Below the pieces are notes generated by a model. The model saw nothing but the letters and a program-made list of their open reading frames with translations, searched no databases and was not told the DNA's origin. The translations under genes and the position numbers were made by a program. From NCBI GenBank assembly GCA_944739405.2, contig OX123205.2:39576475-39640474 (forward strand): DNA of 64,000 nt, in the 5' to 3' direction. Below are positions 19,436-30,756 of the stretch, piece by piece. Positions within the stretch are counted from its first letter, which is position 1, and each line of letters begins with the position of its first letter. This stretch comes from Euclidia mi (lineage: Eukaryota > Arthropoda > Insecta > Lepidoptera > Erebidae).

Positions 19436-20958
19436 TATTATTTCGATATAAATCGTATTTCTGCAGAAAATATGTAAGTGTTGCCAGTTTACGTCGACGC
19501 CGTTCTCCCTGAATTAGGGAAAATGCACTTGTCAATTGATTATGTAATAATGATGGTCATGTTAATGAAAAATACATTAACGTAATGTAAAATTATATTG
19601 TAGATTATCTTTCTTCTTATAAAATATAGTAATAGAATTTCCATTAGTATATACATTGTTTTGAGTTCGATCCCCAAACGATCCAAATATTCGTGTACAC
19701 ATGGCTCCTCGTCAAGCTTTGTACACTTTGACCTTTGTACCGTTCTTATGGCGTAGGGAATAAGTATCAAAATCGTACTGCAACTGTTTAGCTTGACTTG
19801 GCGCCGTGTGTACATTAAGTACAGAAACAGAAATCATTGATTGCAGCCATTATTCATTTTTAATTGCAATTTTTTTTTGTTTTGATTTATGAATCATAAT
19901 ATTCATAATTTATTGTGTGCATGACAAAATGTTTATAGCTAATTAATATTTAGGACGCAAGCCTATTGCAATTAACCAAACATTTCCAGATACTATACTG
20001 AGAATATATATATCTAAACAAAAAATAAACAACATATTCGCCGATCTAAGATCTGAACCCCATGATTGGTATTCGTAAATATATGTAGTTGGTATTATAT
20101 AAGTATTTCTTCTGGATCGAGGGTATTAATCACAAAACATAATCTATTTATTTCTCAATTTACGAATAAAATTAGTTAAAACTTTACTCAGTACCTACAT
20201 TTAAGAAATGTATTTATAAAAGCATACATTAATGGTTTCTTTTATTTGAATCATTTTCATAACAGCATTACATATTAAAAGCATTAATTAAATCCATGGT
20301 AAATTCTTCAAAACCGCAAACGAATATAAAATATGTAATATTTTTATATCCGTTTGCAAAAACTATATACAAGGTAGTGGGAGATTATTCATAATCTGGC
20401 AACTTTACACACACATAGGCGCGCGTGTCCGTACAGTGCCAGTCGCCAAATGTCACGCACACATAGCCGTCAACGTGCCTCACTTAGTCGGACGAATACG
20501 CTCCATCTGGTCGTAAATCTGTGATACCAGTATACATTGTCTTGAAAATTTGTATGCTAATTAAAGGTATAATGTGAGGTATACCTAACTTTCTATAGAA
20601 CTATTCCCATCCTTATTTCCAATAGATCACATGTGTAGCTAGGGTCAGCAGCAGTGATCCTTAATAACATCGAGGTTTGACACTCGTGTAACTACTTAAT
20701 GTACTGCAGGTTAACCCGTTATTTTCTGGATCGCAATGACCGTGCCAAGTATCCAAAACTTACCAATCTTATGAGCATTTAGCTATCAATATGTCATGTC
20801 ACCGGAAAATAATAAGAACCGTAAATTTATAAATATCCTAGACAATTTATAAACTTTCGTAGGATTCTAAACGAGAGATAAATTGTATTACTTTACGCAA
20901 ACATTGCCGTAAATTTACAAATTTTCGAGAATTTTAAACTGACGGCAATCCACTCTTA

Positions 20959-21193
20959 AGGCCTTGCCACACGACACAATTTTGCCACCGATCAAATTTT
21001 CAATCGAATTGGCTTTGCCCGTCTACACGACACAATCAAATCACTGATTTTCATTCCGTCCACCCGATTGGTTAAAATCTGGTGGTACCGCCCACCCGAT
21101 GAACTTGAGTTGGGCGACTGGCGTCTACACGTCACGATTTCATCAAGTGATTTAGTCAAGTTGGACGTAAAATTGTGCCGTGTGGCAAGGCCT
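20959..21193. mobile_element. MITE with AGGCCTTGCCACACG ends
   Basis: TIR AGGCCTTGCCACACGACAC at the left against GTGCCGTGTGGCAAGGCCT at the right (complementary with one difference), continuing into CAATTTT/AAAATTG. 235 bp, no coding capacity. Confidence 0.78.
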
Positions 21194-21317
21194 GTAGATT
21201 CTACACGGTTCGACCAATAACAGAAGAGCTTTTAATTTTACGCTTCTTTAAAATAAGGCAAATCACACACTACCCTGATTGGTCGGTCGGTGATAATGAA
21301 GGTCGGCGTCAGTTTAA

Positions 21318-21405
21318 CTTAATAGGTTATGTTAGGTTTTTTCTTGTGACCCTGAATACAAAAATAGGAGCCCTGCGAAATAGGGCTCCGACAACTTAGC
21401 CTCAT
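21318..21405 (+). repeat. Hairpin-cassette dispersed repeat, copy 2
   Basis: TAGGTTATGTTAGGTT, CAAAAATAGGAGCCCTGCG, AGGGCTCCG and CAACTTAGCC in the same order as at 1621 and, reversed, at 46180-46255. Confidence 0.65.
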
Positions 21406-21883
21406 CGCTAAAGTTGCGGTTTATTCGTAAAAGTGGCGAAGAATGGCGGTGGCGCGGAAGGAAATGGAACAAGTGACGTATTCAACTAATCAGAGCGCAC
21501 ATGGCGTTCGGTTAGCGCTTACGTATTAATTTACGAATGAATTCGGTTAATCAATTTACGAAATTATGGGCGTCAAATAAAACAATGTAACTCTCGTTTA
21601 GAATCCTACGAAAGTTTATACATTACTTTGGAAATTTATAAATTTACGGTTCTAGTTATTTTCCAGTGACATACACATACAAAAAGAAACCTATTGAAAT
21701 AAATCCAGCAGAGGACATTAGCAAGAACGAATACATTAACATTTGTAGGTATCTACTTATTTACTGTAGATGTCTGGTATTTATTTTATAAGTAACTAAT
21801 AATAAAAAGGAAAAGTAGTAATAAAGAACGTATCACTAAAATTTTAGACACCCATATAATAAATAATGAATTTCTTTTTCCAG

Positions 21884-21914
21884 GTCCTTCGATTATAATG
21901 ATAGCAATCATTAG
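21884..21914 (+). CDS. Exon 2 of small secreted-peptide gene
   Basis: The acceptor TTTTTCCAG ends at 21883. Joined to exon 1 in phase 2, it reads SFDYNDSNH and stops at TAG (21912-21914). The predicted precursor is 57 residues and the mature peptide about 37, with an acidic, Asp/Asn-rich end. Frame continuity across the junction, good splice signals on both sides and a poly(A) signal 73 bases later support it. A one-exon 48-residue form is the alternative. Confidence 0.62.
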
Positions 21915-21986
21915 TGGTCTGGAAGTTATCACCTGAGAAATGCAAGACGGACTGACAGATTTATTTAATTATGTTATTAATTAAGT

Positions 21987-21992
21987 AATAAA
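21987..21992 (+). terminator. Poly(A) signal of secreted-peptide gene
   Basis: AATAAA, followed within 30 bases by a GT-rich run (TTGTTATATTTGTGTTTTAT), as expected for a cleavage site near 22005-22020. Confidence 0.65.
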
Positions 21993-22865
21993 TCTAGACT
22001 TGTTATATTTGTGTTTTATTTTTGTATTTTATAAAAATAATGTTCTACTGCATATACACAACACCATCTAATCCCAGTCTAAGCTGAGCTTGTATTAGGT
22101 CTTAACCTATGAAATTGCCGTTTTTCATGAAATAAATTAAGCGTCTTTTTTTCTATAATTTTTACTTCTATAAGTAAATCAAAGTAATCATCCGTGCAAT
22201 CAATGCATCTTTGCCAACGCCTTGGTAGCGTATTGATGCCCTTCTTAAAGAAATCTGCTGGACGGGAGGCAACAAGTTCTTCAAAGGCTGTAGGTACTGC
22301 CTCTCGGGTATTGTATTCTGGAAAAAGTTTAAGTCTGTACAGTCCATTCACAGTTATTTTACCTCTGACAGATGTCGGTGTTTGTTTTCTTTATGTTGGA
22401 ATTGTACTCTGTGATGACAGGTATGTAAAATAGGGTTATCCATGCATAAGATTTTACCCAATATTAGTGGAAACTAGAATGTTCAACTGTAACCACCATG
22501 AGTGTGTAATCTAATTTCTGTCACGTCTGCTTTGATTTGTTGGCAACAAGTCACGTTAAACTGCTTGTATTTTTGGGACACTACTTATATATACCTATGT
22601 AGAAAACTACTACTGTGTTGTATATGCATTATTTCATCGTTATTGCTAATTATTGTAAGCCTCCTTGTGTGATTCTAATTTGAATCAGTCATATCATATC
22701 ATAACAGCCTCTTGCAGTTCAATGCTAGGCCTCTCCAAAAAAGGAGGTATTGGCCTATTAAATCACGCTGGCCAGTCGGGTTGGTAAAGGATTTGTTTCA
22801 AGTTTTCTAACTCTTTGCAATGTTGGTTCTCTCTTAAGACTATTTTCTTGTTTCATGCTTATCTG

Positions 22866-24034
22866 AAAAAGCCTTTAGCACTATCACTAAAGAAGGCGAA
22901 GTTGCGGCTTCCACATCTCAAAAAATCTCCGCGCCTAGAAAAAAACGCAAGCAAGAAAAGAAAACTGTGTTAGATGATTTCGATCTGTGCGCAGTCCGAA
23001 ATAAAATAAACGAAATGTATACCGTCCGAAAAGAAATACCGACTTTGGTTTAACTCTTGGCGGCGTTAAAGATTGATATAAGTTTTCGTGGAGGTCGTAC
23101 TATATTAAGGAAAATTATCCGACAAATTGAATTTCTATTTAAAAATTGTAGATCAAAAAGTTACTCATGGAGAGGCATAATATTGCAGCTTGGAGATACA
23201 GGTACCTTACCAATTTGAAACAAGATCGCGATGAAGGCTGACCTATTGTGTTCCTGGATGAGACCTATATTCACGCGTTTTACACGGTGAATAAATACTG
23301 GCAAATAGAAAATGAAATGGGTGTCTTAAAAAACGATTCCGTTTGTGCACGATGGATAATTGTTCATGCGGGTGGTGAAATAGGGTTTATACCAAACGCT
23401 TTATTAATATTTAAATCCCAGTCGAAATCGGGTGACTACCACAAAGACGTGAACAAAACAAATTTCATGAAATGGCTTCAGGAAAGACTAATTCCTCATT
23501 TGCCGCCTAATATTGTAGTTGTTATGGATAATGCCCCTTATCACACAGTCAAGTTAAACAAGGTACCAACATTAAGTTCTACTAAAGCTGAAATGCAAAA
23601 CTGGATCACAAATAAGGGGTTATCTTATCTGCCTACCATGGTGAAAGCTCAACTGTATGAAATTATAAAAGACCATAAAGAAGCTCCAATATATGAAACT
23701 GATCAAATGCTTGCAGTTCAGGGTCGCAAAGTGGTTAGATTACCGCCATAACACTGCGAGCTAAACGCAATTGAATTTATGTGGAGTCTCATTAAAAGAC
23801 GAGTCACAAGCAAAAATCTAAGCTTTTCAGTCTATCACTGCAGAAGACTGGCATAAACAATGCAAACATGTGCGCCACATTGAAGACAAGCTTCGTGAAA
23901 CAGATGCGTCTACGGATGCTGAAATGGACAGGTTCATAATAGAATTAGATTCTGAGTCTGATACAGAATCTGATAGCAGTTACGAATCATCATTGGCAGT
24001 CCGAGAATCTGACAGCAGTTACGAATCATCATAA
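22866..24034 (+). pseudogene. DDE-superfamily transposase pseudogene
   Basis: A basic N-terminal part (KISAPRKKRKQEKK, DDFDLCAVRNKINEMY) leads to a catalytic core: FLDETYIH near 23250 (first Asp), IIVHAGGEIGFIPNALL, VVVMDNAPYH near 23520 (second Asp) and HCELNAIEFMWSLIKRRV near 23752 (Glu). This is the Tc1/mariner/IS630-like DDE fold in a form common in insect genomes. A TGA interrupts before the first Asp block, a TAA replaces an expected residue just before HCELN, and frameshifts occur near 23050 and 23830. The acidic Ser/Glu tail includes a duplicated SDSSYESS. It is not functional. Confidence 0.82.
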
Positions 24035-24063
24035 CATTGGCAGACCACATGGATCATTCTTAT

Positions 24064-24117
24064 AGACTCACGCCTGTTTCCCTGAAGGGGTAGGCAGAGG
24101 TGTAATATTACACCCAC
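24064..24117 (-). repeat. SINE-like repeat, family B scrap
   Basis: AGACTCACGCCTGTTTCCCT, GAAGGGGTAGGCAGAGGTGT and a TATTACACCCACA end. It sits within the DDE transposon after its transposase. Confidence 0.65.
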
Positions 24118-24517
24118 ATCATTCTTATTCAAAATAAATATGAAAATCAAATTTGCAGTTTATGTATTTGATAATTAAAACCTCACATTGACGTAATTAT
24201 GATGCGTTTACCTTTGTATATTAAATAGACAAAATTTTTATTATAACTACTTATCTTCATAGGAAATTAGTTATTTCGTAAGAAAATAAATGTACATGCA
24301 TATCGCCATGCCGATATCAAGAGGTTTTGTTACAAACATTACTTCCAAATATTTAATACGATCGCGTAGGCAATAATAAAATTAAGTACATTTTTAGCAA
24401 TACTGTATATTTAAAATGGGAGTATTATATACCAAATATAGCAACACAAACGCCCAGGTTGGCCAATCTAACAGCTAGAGGTAAAATAACTGTGAACGGA
24501 CTGTAGGCGCAAGTTCT

Positions 24518-24760
24518 GGGACCCAATTCTGCTAAATAAATATAGTCTCGATATCATGTCAGTGTCATACTTACGTCACAAAAAGCGTATTCTTCTAAAT
24601 TATCTGATATTTGAATGAAATTGTAACGAGATCGTATGTGTCAACGACGAACTGTTTATTTTAAATTACACGATAATTACATTAGGTTATCAGAATACCG
24701 CTTTTAAATCCATTCAAAATATAATATCAATGTCATATAAAAATAGCAGAATTGGCCCCC
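24518..24760. mobile_element. MITE with CCAATTCTGCTA ends
   Basis: The left end GGGACCCAATTCTGCTAAAT and right end (complement GGGGGCCAATTCTGCTATTT) are imperfect inverted repeats. 243 bp, AT-rich, no coding. It interrupts the old mariner between its HLPYS block and its C-terminus. Confidence 0.65.
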
Positions 24761-25165
24761 TGATGAGTACGGCAGATGACGGAGAATTTCCAACCCCAGC
24801 TTTTGTAGCATGGAGAACCATCTGCTGTGCAGTATGAGGTCGCGTCAAAGCTGGTTGGAGACGTGCCAGCTTCTCCATCATTGTGTTCAGTTCTTCACGT
24901 ACTGTGAAACATCTGCAGTAATGCTCGTCCCGTGTGGTAAGAAGCTGTGATGAATTACACCGGCGTTAAACCACCAAACAGTGACTATCACTTTTCTAGG
25001 GGTAGGTAAGTTTTCGTTTAGGGCATTGTTTGGGTGCTGAACCAGGGTCCAACAAACTTGCTGAGCGCTTACGATTGTCGAACAGGATGTACATTGTCAC
25101 AAATAACAATGCGGTCATTGATGTACAATACAGCCTGTGTGTGTCCGTATACGCAGCAGGACCCT

Positions 25166-26243
25166 GCGTTAAATTCGATTGAAAGTTAACTTTTTGCGTG
25201 CGTGGTATTTAGTACCTTTCGAATTGTATAAGTAAAAAAATAGTACCTTCATTGCTTCAGCGAAATCTTGAATTATTACCCAGTAGGACCCTCCGCTGTT
25301 TGAAGGTTTTTAGACCAATAGTATATGTCACCGTTTAGCGATGTATTAGTACCTTTAAAATACCTTGGTTTCATTTTAATATAATTATTAGTTTATGAGG
25401 AAAGCGCCTACAAAACTTTTATCATGCCAGCAGGACCCTTTTTTGTTTTAACGCTTTCGGCCCCGACAGTCATATTTCTTAATAGCATTTTAATAGTACT
25501 TTTCAAATAACCTTACGTGTAATTCAAATATTTTGTATTATAGCAGAAAAATTGTTTTAAAACTTTTAAATATTTTTTCAGCGACTTTACGTTTAGTTTG
25601 GTCAATGTAGGGATGAGCTTTCATAACTTTTAGCATGGTGGCATTAATCAAAGAGATTTTTATTAATTTAAACCGGTGTTTTTAGATGAACTTATATATT
25701 TAATTTTTATGAACACAATTTAATAAAAATCCGTTATGATATGATTATTATTTATTTTGCATTTACCCTCAATTTTAATAATATTTAAGTGCCATAAAAA
25801 TAATAGCATCATTGGAATGGTATAATCTTAAGGTCATCGTGAAAAAAGTTTTAAATCAAATTGCTTGTTAAACTACAAAGTATTTGATTTGAACGTAAGG
25901 TTATTTGAAAAGTACTATTAAAATGCTAACAAGAAATATGACTGTCGGGGCCGAAAGCGTCAAAACAAAAAAGGGTCCTGCTGGCATGATAAAAGTTTTG
26001 CAGGCGCTTTCCTCATAAACTAATAATTATATTAAAATGAAACCAAGGTATTTTAAAGGTTAATACATCGCTAAACGGTGACATATACTATTGGTCTGAA
26101 AACCTTCAAACAGCGGAGCGTCCTGCTGGGTAATAATTCAAGATTTCGCTGTAGCAATGAAGGTACTATTTTTTTACTTATACAATTCGAAAAGTACTAA
26201 ATTCCACGCACGTAAAAAGTTAGCTTTCAATCGAATTAACACG
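25166..26243. mobile_element. Foldback element with about 360-bp inverted arms
   Basis: Arms at about 25166-25525 and 25885-26243 are inverted and nearly identical; shared blocks include AGCGTTTTAACGC-flanked TCGGCCCCGACAGTCATAT and GACATATACTATTGGTCT. The spacer is about 360 bp and AT-rich. A short motif CAG(C/T)AGGACCCT recurs near 25155, 25284 and 25430 and, inverted, in the right arm. There is no coding capacity. The old mariner continues on both sides. Confidence 0.85.
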
Positions 26244-26859
26244 CCATGTGTTTCAAAATTCTTTCATTTGTATGCCTGTTGAGCAATGGAAGGCACGTAT
26301 CGACGCGTACTTCGCGCTGGCGATCATTGAGTTCGTAGGGTATCCATTTATCAAGCTTTTTTACCTTGCCAATTTGACGCAAATGGACCTATTTTATTAT
26401 GATGCTTATGTCGAAAGCTGCTGCTAATTCAGCCGTAGCTTGAGCATCATCAGCTTCCACAGTCGCCTTTAATTCGTCATTATTGAGCAAAGTATTTGGA
26501 CGACCACGGGGTTCATTTTTCAGGTCAAAATTTTCAGAATGGAAGCGAGCAAACCAATAACGGTTTGTGCGTTCGTTTGTAGTGTTCGCTCCGTAAACGT
26601 CGTTGATGTTGCGTGCCGCTTGTGCCGCGACGCTGCCACGACGGTACTCACACTCCATCCTTAATTATTAAATTTTTAAACGTATCCATGATGACGAAAA
26701 ATGTTCGAATGTGATGAAAACGTAACACTAACTATAAAACGAATTGAAAAAAAAACAAAGTTTTTTAAATAAAATTAATTTAAAATTAGAAATAACAGGA
26801 AAAAAACATATTTTTTGAAATGGCCAGTACGGCAGAACGGCAATTTCATAGGCAAAGAC

Positions 26860-27500
26860 CTATGAGACTTTTAGATTTGAAAGAAACACTGATAGAAGGA
26901 ACAGGTTTTTTATTATGTCTACCGCTTGCATGCAGTATGACCGACTAGGTAAGCACTGGCCTGAAGGCTGGAGTGTAGACTCTTGCTGCTCTCTGACGCT
27001 CGTAGGATCACCAGTGAGCTGGCCGAAGTGCACGCTGGGTAGGCAGCTCGGTGGTCGAGGCATAGGCTGAGCGGAGGCTCAGGCGGTGCAGCTGATGTAG
27101 GCTGAGCGGTAGGGCTCAGGCGTAAGCTGGTGCAGTCAGGCGTTAGTTGCCTGGCTGTAGGAAGCTCGTAGGTAGGAGCTGATGCGTAGGCTGCGGCTGG
27201 TAGAAGCACGGTGCCAGCAGCTCGTAGGTTGCAGCTAACAGCAACCCGTAGGGAGAACTGGAAAGTAGCATAGAAAATTCACAACAACCGGTCAGGAACA
27301 TGCTGTCCCTAGATCGGCTGTTATACTTAGGAGAGACAGATACTACCTACAGACAGAACATATAGGCACACAGACAACTAGAATATGCTCACCCACAGCG
27401 GGACAGTAGATATAGAAGTAGAAGGCAAGATAGATCCGTGGTAATAGTCAAGTAGTGGCATCGTAGCGACGTCTAGGGAAAGTGACTGATTAAGAACGCG
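26860..27500. other. AGGCTGAGC/TAGGAGCTG-rich imperfect repeat region
   Basis: 26920-27240 has irregular short repeats around GTAGGCTGAGCGG and CTCGTAGGT. Minus-strand frames here are Ala/Pro/Ser-rich and show no exon signals. 27240-27500 has no recognisable feature. Confidence 0.5.
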
Positions 27501-27511
27501 CACCATCTTAT

Positions 27512-27895
27512 ATGAGTCAAAGTCAAAGTCAAAATCATTTACTCATTTAGGTCACAAGGTGACGCTTATGAACGTCAATTTTAAAATTTAATTACTTAAT
27601 GCTTCTACATTTACATTTACTGCCTCGTTCGCAAAGCAATAGGTAGAACCACGAGAAAGAACGGGCAATAAAACTGGCCACTCTTTTAAATCGCCAATAT
27701 TATGGTATATGGTTTTATTTTTGTAAAGAGCTGCAACTGTTTCAGCCGTGTCATCTTAATTACTTGTGAATAGTAATTGGTTACAGACATAATACTTAAG
27801 CAATTAATGCAGTTTCTAAATTAAGTGCTTTAGTTAGCCTTCCAATGTGAATATTGTGTAACAGGAGCATCCACTTACGTCTTATAATGTAGACA
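27512..27895 (-). repeat. LINE 3'-end repeat with TTTGAC tail, copy 2
   Basis: The same blocks as 14765-15130: GTCAAAGTCAAAGTCAAAAT, GACGCTTATGAACGTCAA, AGGTAGAACCACGAGAAAGA. The tail faces left, so the parent element was on the minus strand. Confidence 0.72.
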
Positions 27896-27989
27896 ACTCG
27901 TGACCATGTTCAGAACTATGGTGGAAATGTGTCTGTGGGCATAGACCTATGACTCACAGACTGCCTGTGGTCGGTCTATTACCTTATAT

Positions 27990-28255
27990 GGTAATAATTC
28001 CTAGCGAAGCGCTTCGACGAATCCGCCGATTCATATACTAGTGGTGACTTTTTAGCGATAATAGTACATTTGGTAAACTGAGGAGCTAGTTTTTTGCTAA
28101 ATGATTTATCCTTATCACTTAAATAGAAAGTTCTCTTCCACACAGTATCGCCTACGTTAAACTAAGCCGGTTTGCGACGTAAGTTGTATGTTTATGAGTT
28201 TGGAGCGTGAGCTTGGATTAAAAGAGACTGGACCTTTTCCAAAATACTAGATCGA
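27990..28255 (-). pseudogene. Retroelement integrase C-terminal remnant, Gypsy-like
   Basis: The minus strand reads a YNLRRKP-like basic stretch, then FNVGDTVWKRTFYLSD, then KKLAPQFTKCTII. This resembles the segment after the integrase core in Ty3/Gypsy polyproteins (basic patch, hydrophobic V-G-D-x-V-W, then K-L-A-P-x-F/Y). One stop lies in the basic stretch. No catalytic core or LTR is seen nearby. Confidence 0.6.
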
Positions 28256-28261
28256 CAGCTT

Positions 28262-28375
28262 ATATTTTCAGCATAAGGCTCGCCCCCTATTACGTGGGAC
28301 CGAAAATTCCTGGCGAAATGTGGGTGTAATGTTACACCTCTGCCTTCGGGGACACAGGCGTAAGTCTATAAATAA
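28262..28375 (+). repeat. SINE-like repeat, family B
   Basis: ATAAGGCTCGCCCCCTATTA, CTGGCGAAATGTGGGTGTAA and a CTTCGGGGACACAGGCGTA end, in reversed orientation to the copy at 2125. Confidence 0.7.
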
Positions 28376-29712
28376 ATAAAATGAATAAAATAATCTCTAG
28401 GTATATAAATAACATCATCTGACTCGACATCAAAACAGTGTGAACCGCTAGTTATCTAGTTCTTTGCCGTACACAAAAATCTTGGAGTATAAGTATATAA
28501 CCAGTTACCTCGCTAACTGCAGTATTTAGCGCGAATTGAATTTTGGGAATTAGAGTATCCCATATTCTATGGTCGTTTTGGATAAACGAAGATATAGTAG
28601 TCACAATGGTTTTATTGGGTGTCACCATCGATATATACAGGATGTAAAAAGACCCTTAACGAAAACTGAAACCCCATATAGTACCAATTATTACGATATT
28701 TTTTTACTTCGGCACCATACCTGGGAAAATACTGGTTCAGGAGATATTGAGGCTCAAAGCCACGATTTTTTTTTCGAATTATTCCAAAATCGTGTTTAGA
28801 ATGATAAATGTACACTTTCTGCCAAATAAACATAAACAACATTTTCAATATTTCCCTAAAATAAACGGCTTTAAAGTTCCCGACGCGTAGTGTATGCCTA
28901 CCAGCAATCAGCTGCGAGGTCATTCCCCTCGGCCGCGCGACCACGTGATCATAAACTGCCGCCACCGCGGCGCACGGTGTAGGTAGATACGGCCGGCGTA
29001 GGTACGATGTCTGCAAGTGCGCGCTATCCATTGCCGGTAATAAAAGTTGTAAATTTTTTTAAGCTTAGTTTTTTTTTTTCCCAGGTATTATTTTCGCGTA
29101 GTATGACTTGGCATGACGTGCAAAACGAGTAGACTTCGGCTTGGTGATGGGTCTTGTGACACTCTGTATGTAATGGGTGTCACAGCATCAACACTTATAC
29201 ATTCAGATTTGTGGTCCTCTGGTCCAGACTTTCTTAGGGATGATTATAGCAGCTGGCCAACATCACCTGGGCACATCAGCAATTGTTATGACCTTCCAGA
29301 AACAAAACCCCAGAACCACAAAACACTATTCAATGTTACACACAGACAGACAACAATTCATTCATTAACAATTACTCTAACTTCAAAAAAAATAACACGC
29401 ATAACTGCATTCATATTGCCATTTATACATAAGTGTAGAACAAAAACACAAAATAGTAATTCAGCTTTAAACGCCTTCATTTCATTAACAACAAAATAAC
29501 TATTATACCTATCAGGCTAAATAAAATTTTGTAAAAATATAACACTTAAATTCATTTTCTATTGAATATGAGTTACTTTCAACCAATAAAACATTACCAA
29601 TAAAAAATAGATTAATTTCATTACATCAATTTTTGATCTCGGCGTAGTGATTCGCGTGGGCCGCGGGCTCGCTAATTCGCGATTTCAATTTGATACAACG
29701 TTACTCGTCCAC
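28376..29712. other. No assignable gene
   Basis: Two open frames (minus 28612-29031; plus 29113-29499) lack splice context, codon bias or recognisable motifs. 28860-29040 is a GC-rich patch with CCGCCACCGCGG and CTCGGCCGCGCGACC. 29500-29712 is AT-rich. The area is probably old transposon sequence, unclassified. Confidence 0.4.
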
Positions 29713-30556
29713 ATACGTGAAATATACTGGGCCATCAGTGGTCGCTATCTAGCCAGAAAAATAGTGCAATCATGCATCACATGTACTTAGACGCTTTCAA
29801 GGAAAAACAATTACACCAATCATGCATTCTGATTTAATAACGTCAGTGTAGATTACGCCGGGCCAATCATGATTAGTAATCGTAACGGGCGTGGTAGTCA
29901 GTTGATAAAGTCATACATATGCATATTCGTATGCCTTGCAGTTAAAGCTATACCTACACCTGGAATTGGTTACCGATTTGACAAAGGAATCTTACTTAGC
30001 GTTACTAAATAGATTCATCCGCCGCCGAGGATTCTTGCTCACATATATTCAGACAATGGTACTAACTTTGTAGGGGCGTCAAATATTATCACGAGGTTTT
30101 TGGCGAATAATCAGAATTTAATAAGCAACAATGCGGCAGAACAAGGCATCACTTTTCACTTCATTCCTCCATACTCGCCACACTTTTGTGGGTTATGGGA
30201 AGGCACAGTCAAGTCAACAAAACATCACCTTAGGTGAGTCTTAGGCTTGGCACATCTCACCTAATTAACTGACTAACCTCACGTATGAAAAAATGTACAC
30301 AGTTTTATGTCAAATTGAAGGGATTTTAAATCCAAGGCCCTTAACGCCTCTATCGTCTGACCCGTCTGATCTCACTGCTCTCTCTCCGTTTCACTTCTTA
30401 ATCGGTCGCTCACTATCTGTACTACCTCAGCCACCACTGGGTGACTGTAATCCGCTGCATATACCCAGACACAAGCGCGTGAAGTTCCTGCGTCAACACT
30501 TTTTTAAAATTATTTATTGGTTCTCCAACAAAGAATACACATTACTTGATAGATGA
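29713..30556 (+). pseudogene. BEL/Pao integrase remnant
   Basis: Begins in the zinc-binding part (LARKIVQSCITC) and passes through VDYAGP (first catalytic Asp, near 29850), SDNGTNFVGAS near 30050 (second Asp) and GLWEGTVKSTKHHL near 30200 (Glu). It ends with the C-terminal region typical of Pao (RPLTPLSSDPSDL, LSPFHFLIGR). Stops and frameshifts lie near 29770, 30000 and 30235. This family inserts retroelement cDNA into the genome. No LTR, reverse transcriptase or gag is adjacent, so it is an isolated piece, separate from the BEL/Pao copy at 60-64 kb. Confidence 0.85.
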
Positions 30557-30756
30557 GATGTTTCACAATCTTGTTACCTTGTGTTTCCTCATTAACAGGA
30601 GAACACAGCATGCATTTATGTTAAAAACAGGTTGTTACAGCTTGGACGGAAAGGATACATAATGGTAGAAAAACATAGTAAACAAATATAAGTATATATG
30701 TAAGTGTTTTATCTGAAAGTGTGAACATTAGGAAATAAAATTTCAGACGAGTCAGG

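Larger units (their letters stand above)
20796..21672. mobile_element. 877-bp TIR element with nested MITE
   Basis: Inverted ends of about 85 bp: ATGTCACCGGAAAATAATAA at the left and the complement of ATGTCACTGGAAAATAACTA at the right, both followed by GAACCGTAAATTTATAAAT and AACTTTCGTAGGATTCTAAA. It has no transposase. It contains the MITE at 20959-21193 and hairpin cassette copy 2. No clear target duplication was found. Confidence 0.78.
17082..21883 (+). other. Intron of secreted-peptide gene
   Basis: 4.8 kb from GTAAGT to TTTTTCCAG. It contains the intact mariner (17564-18854), a THAP-like fragment (19328), AT-rich filler between 19436 and 20795 with no clear feature, and the TIR element at 20796-21672. 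The region at 20400-20540 is less AT-rich and unassigned. Confidence 0.6.
22340..24503 (+). mobile_element. TA-flanked DDE transposon inserted in the old mariner
   Basis: Flanked by TA at 22338-22339 and 24504-24505. The TIRs are CAGTCCATTCACAGTTATTT at the left and the complement of CAGTCCGTTCACAGTTATTT at the right, extending through TACCTCT (about 28 bp). It carries its own decayed transposase. The host mariner reading resumes on both sides. Confidence 0.82.
22079..26658 (-). pseudogene. Old mariner transposase broken by three insertions
   Basis: Pieces of one minus-strand mariner lie in order. The N-terminal helix-turn-helix is at 26658-26389 (YGANTTNERTNRYWFARF) and continues to about 26244 with KLDKWIPYELNDRQREV. 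The middle is at about 25165-24765, with FDNRKRSAS, then VTVWWFNAGVIHHSFLP and HLPYS. The C-terminus is at 22351-22079, with FFKKGINTLPRRWQRCID. Frameshifts and stops occur throughout. Later insertions separate the pieces: 25166-26243, 24518-24760 and 22340-24503. It is a dead copy of a different lineage from the intact element at 17.6 kb. Confidence 0.85.

Noticed and set aside
26919..27209. 96-residue Ala/Pro/Ser-rich minus-strand frame
   Set aside because: Lies in irregular short repeats with no splice or start context.
29113..29499. 128-residue plus-strand frame
   Set aside because: No motif, codon bias or splice context; cannot be told from chance.
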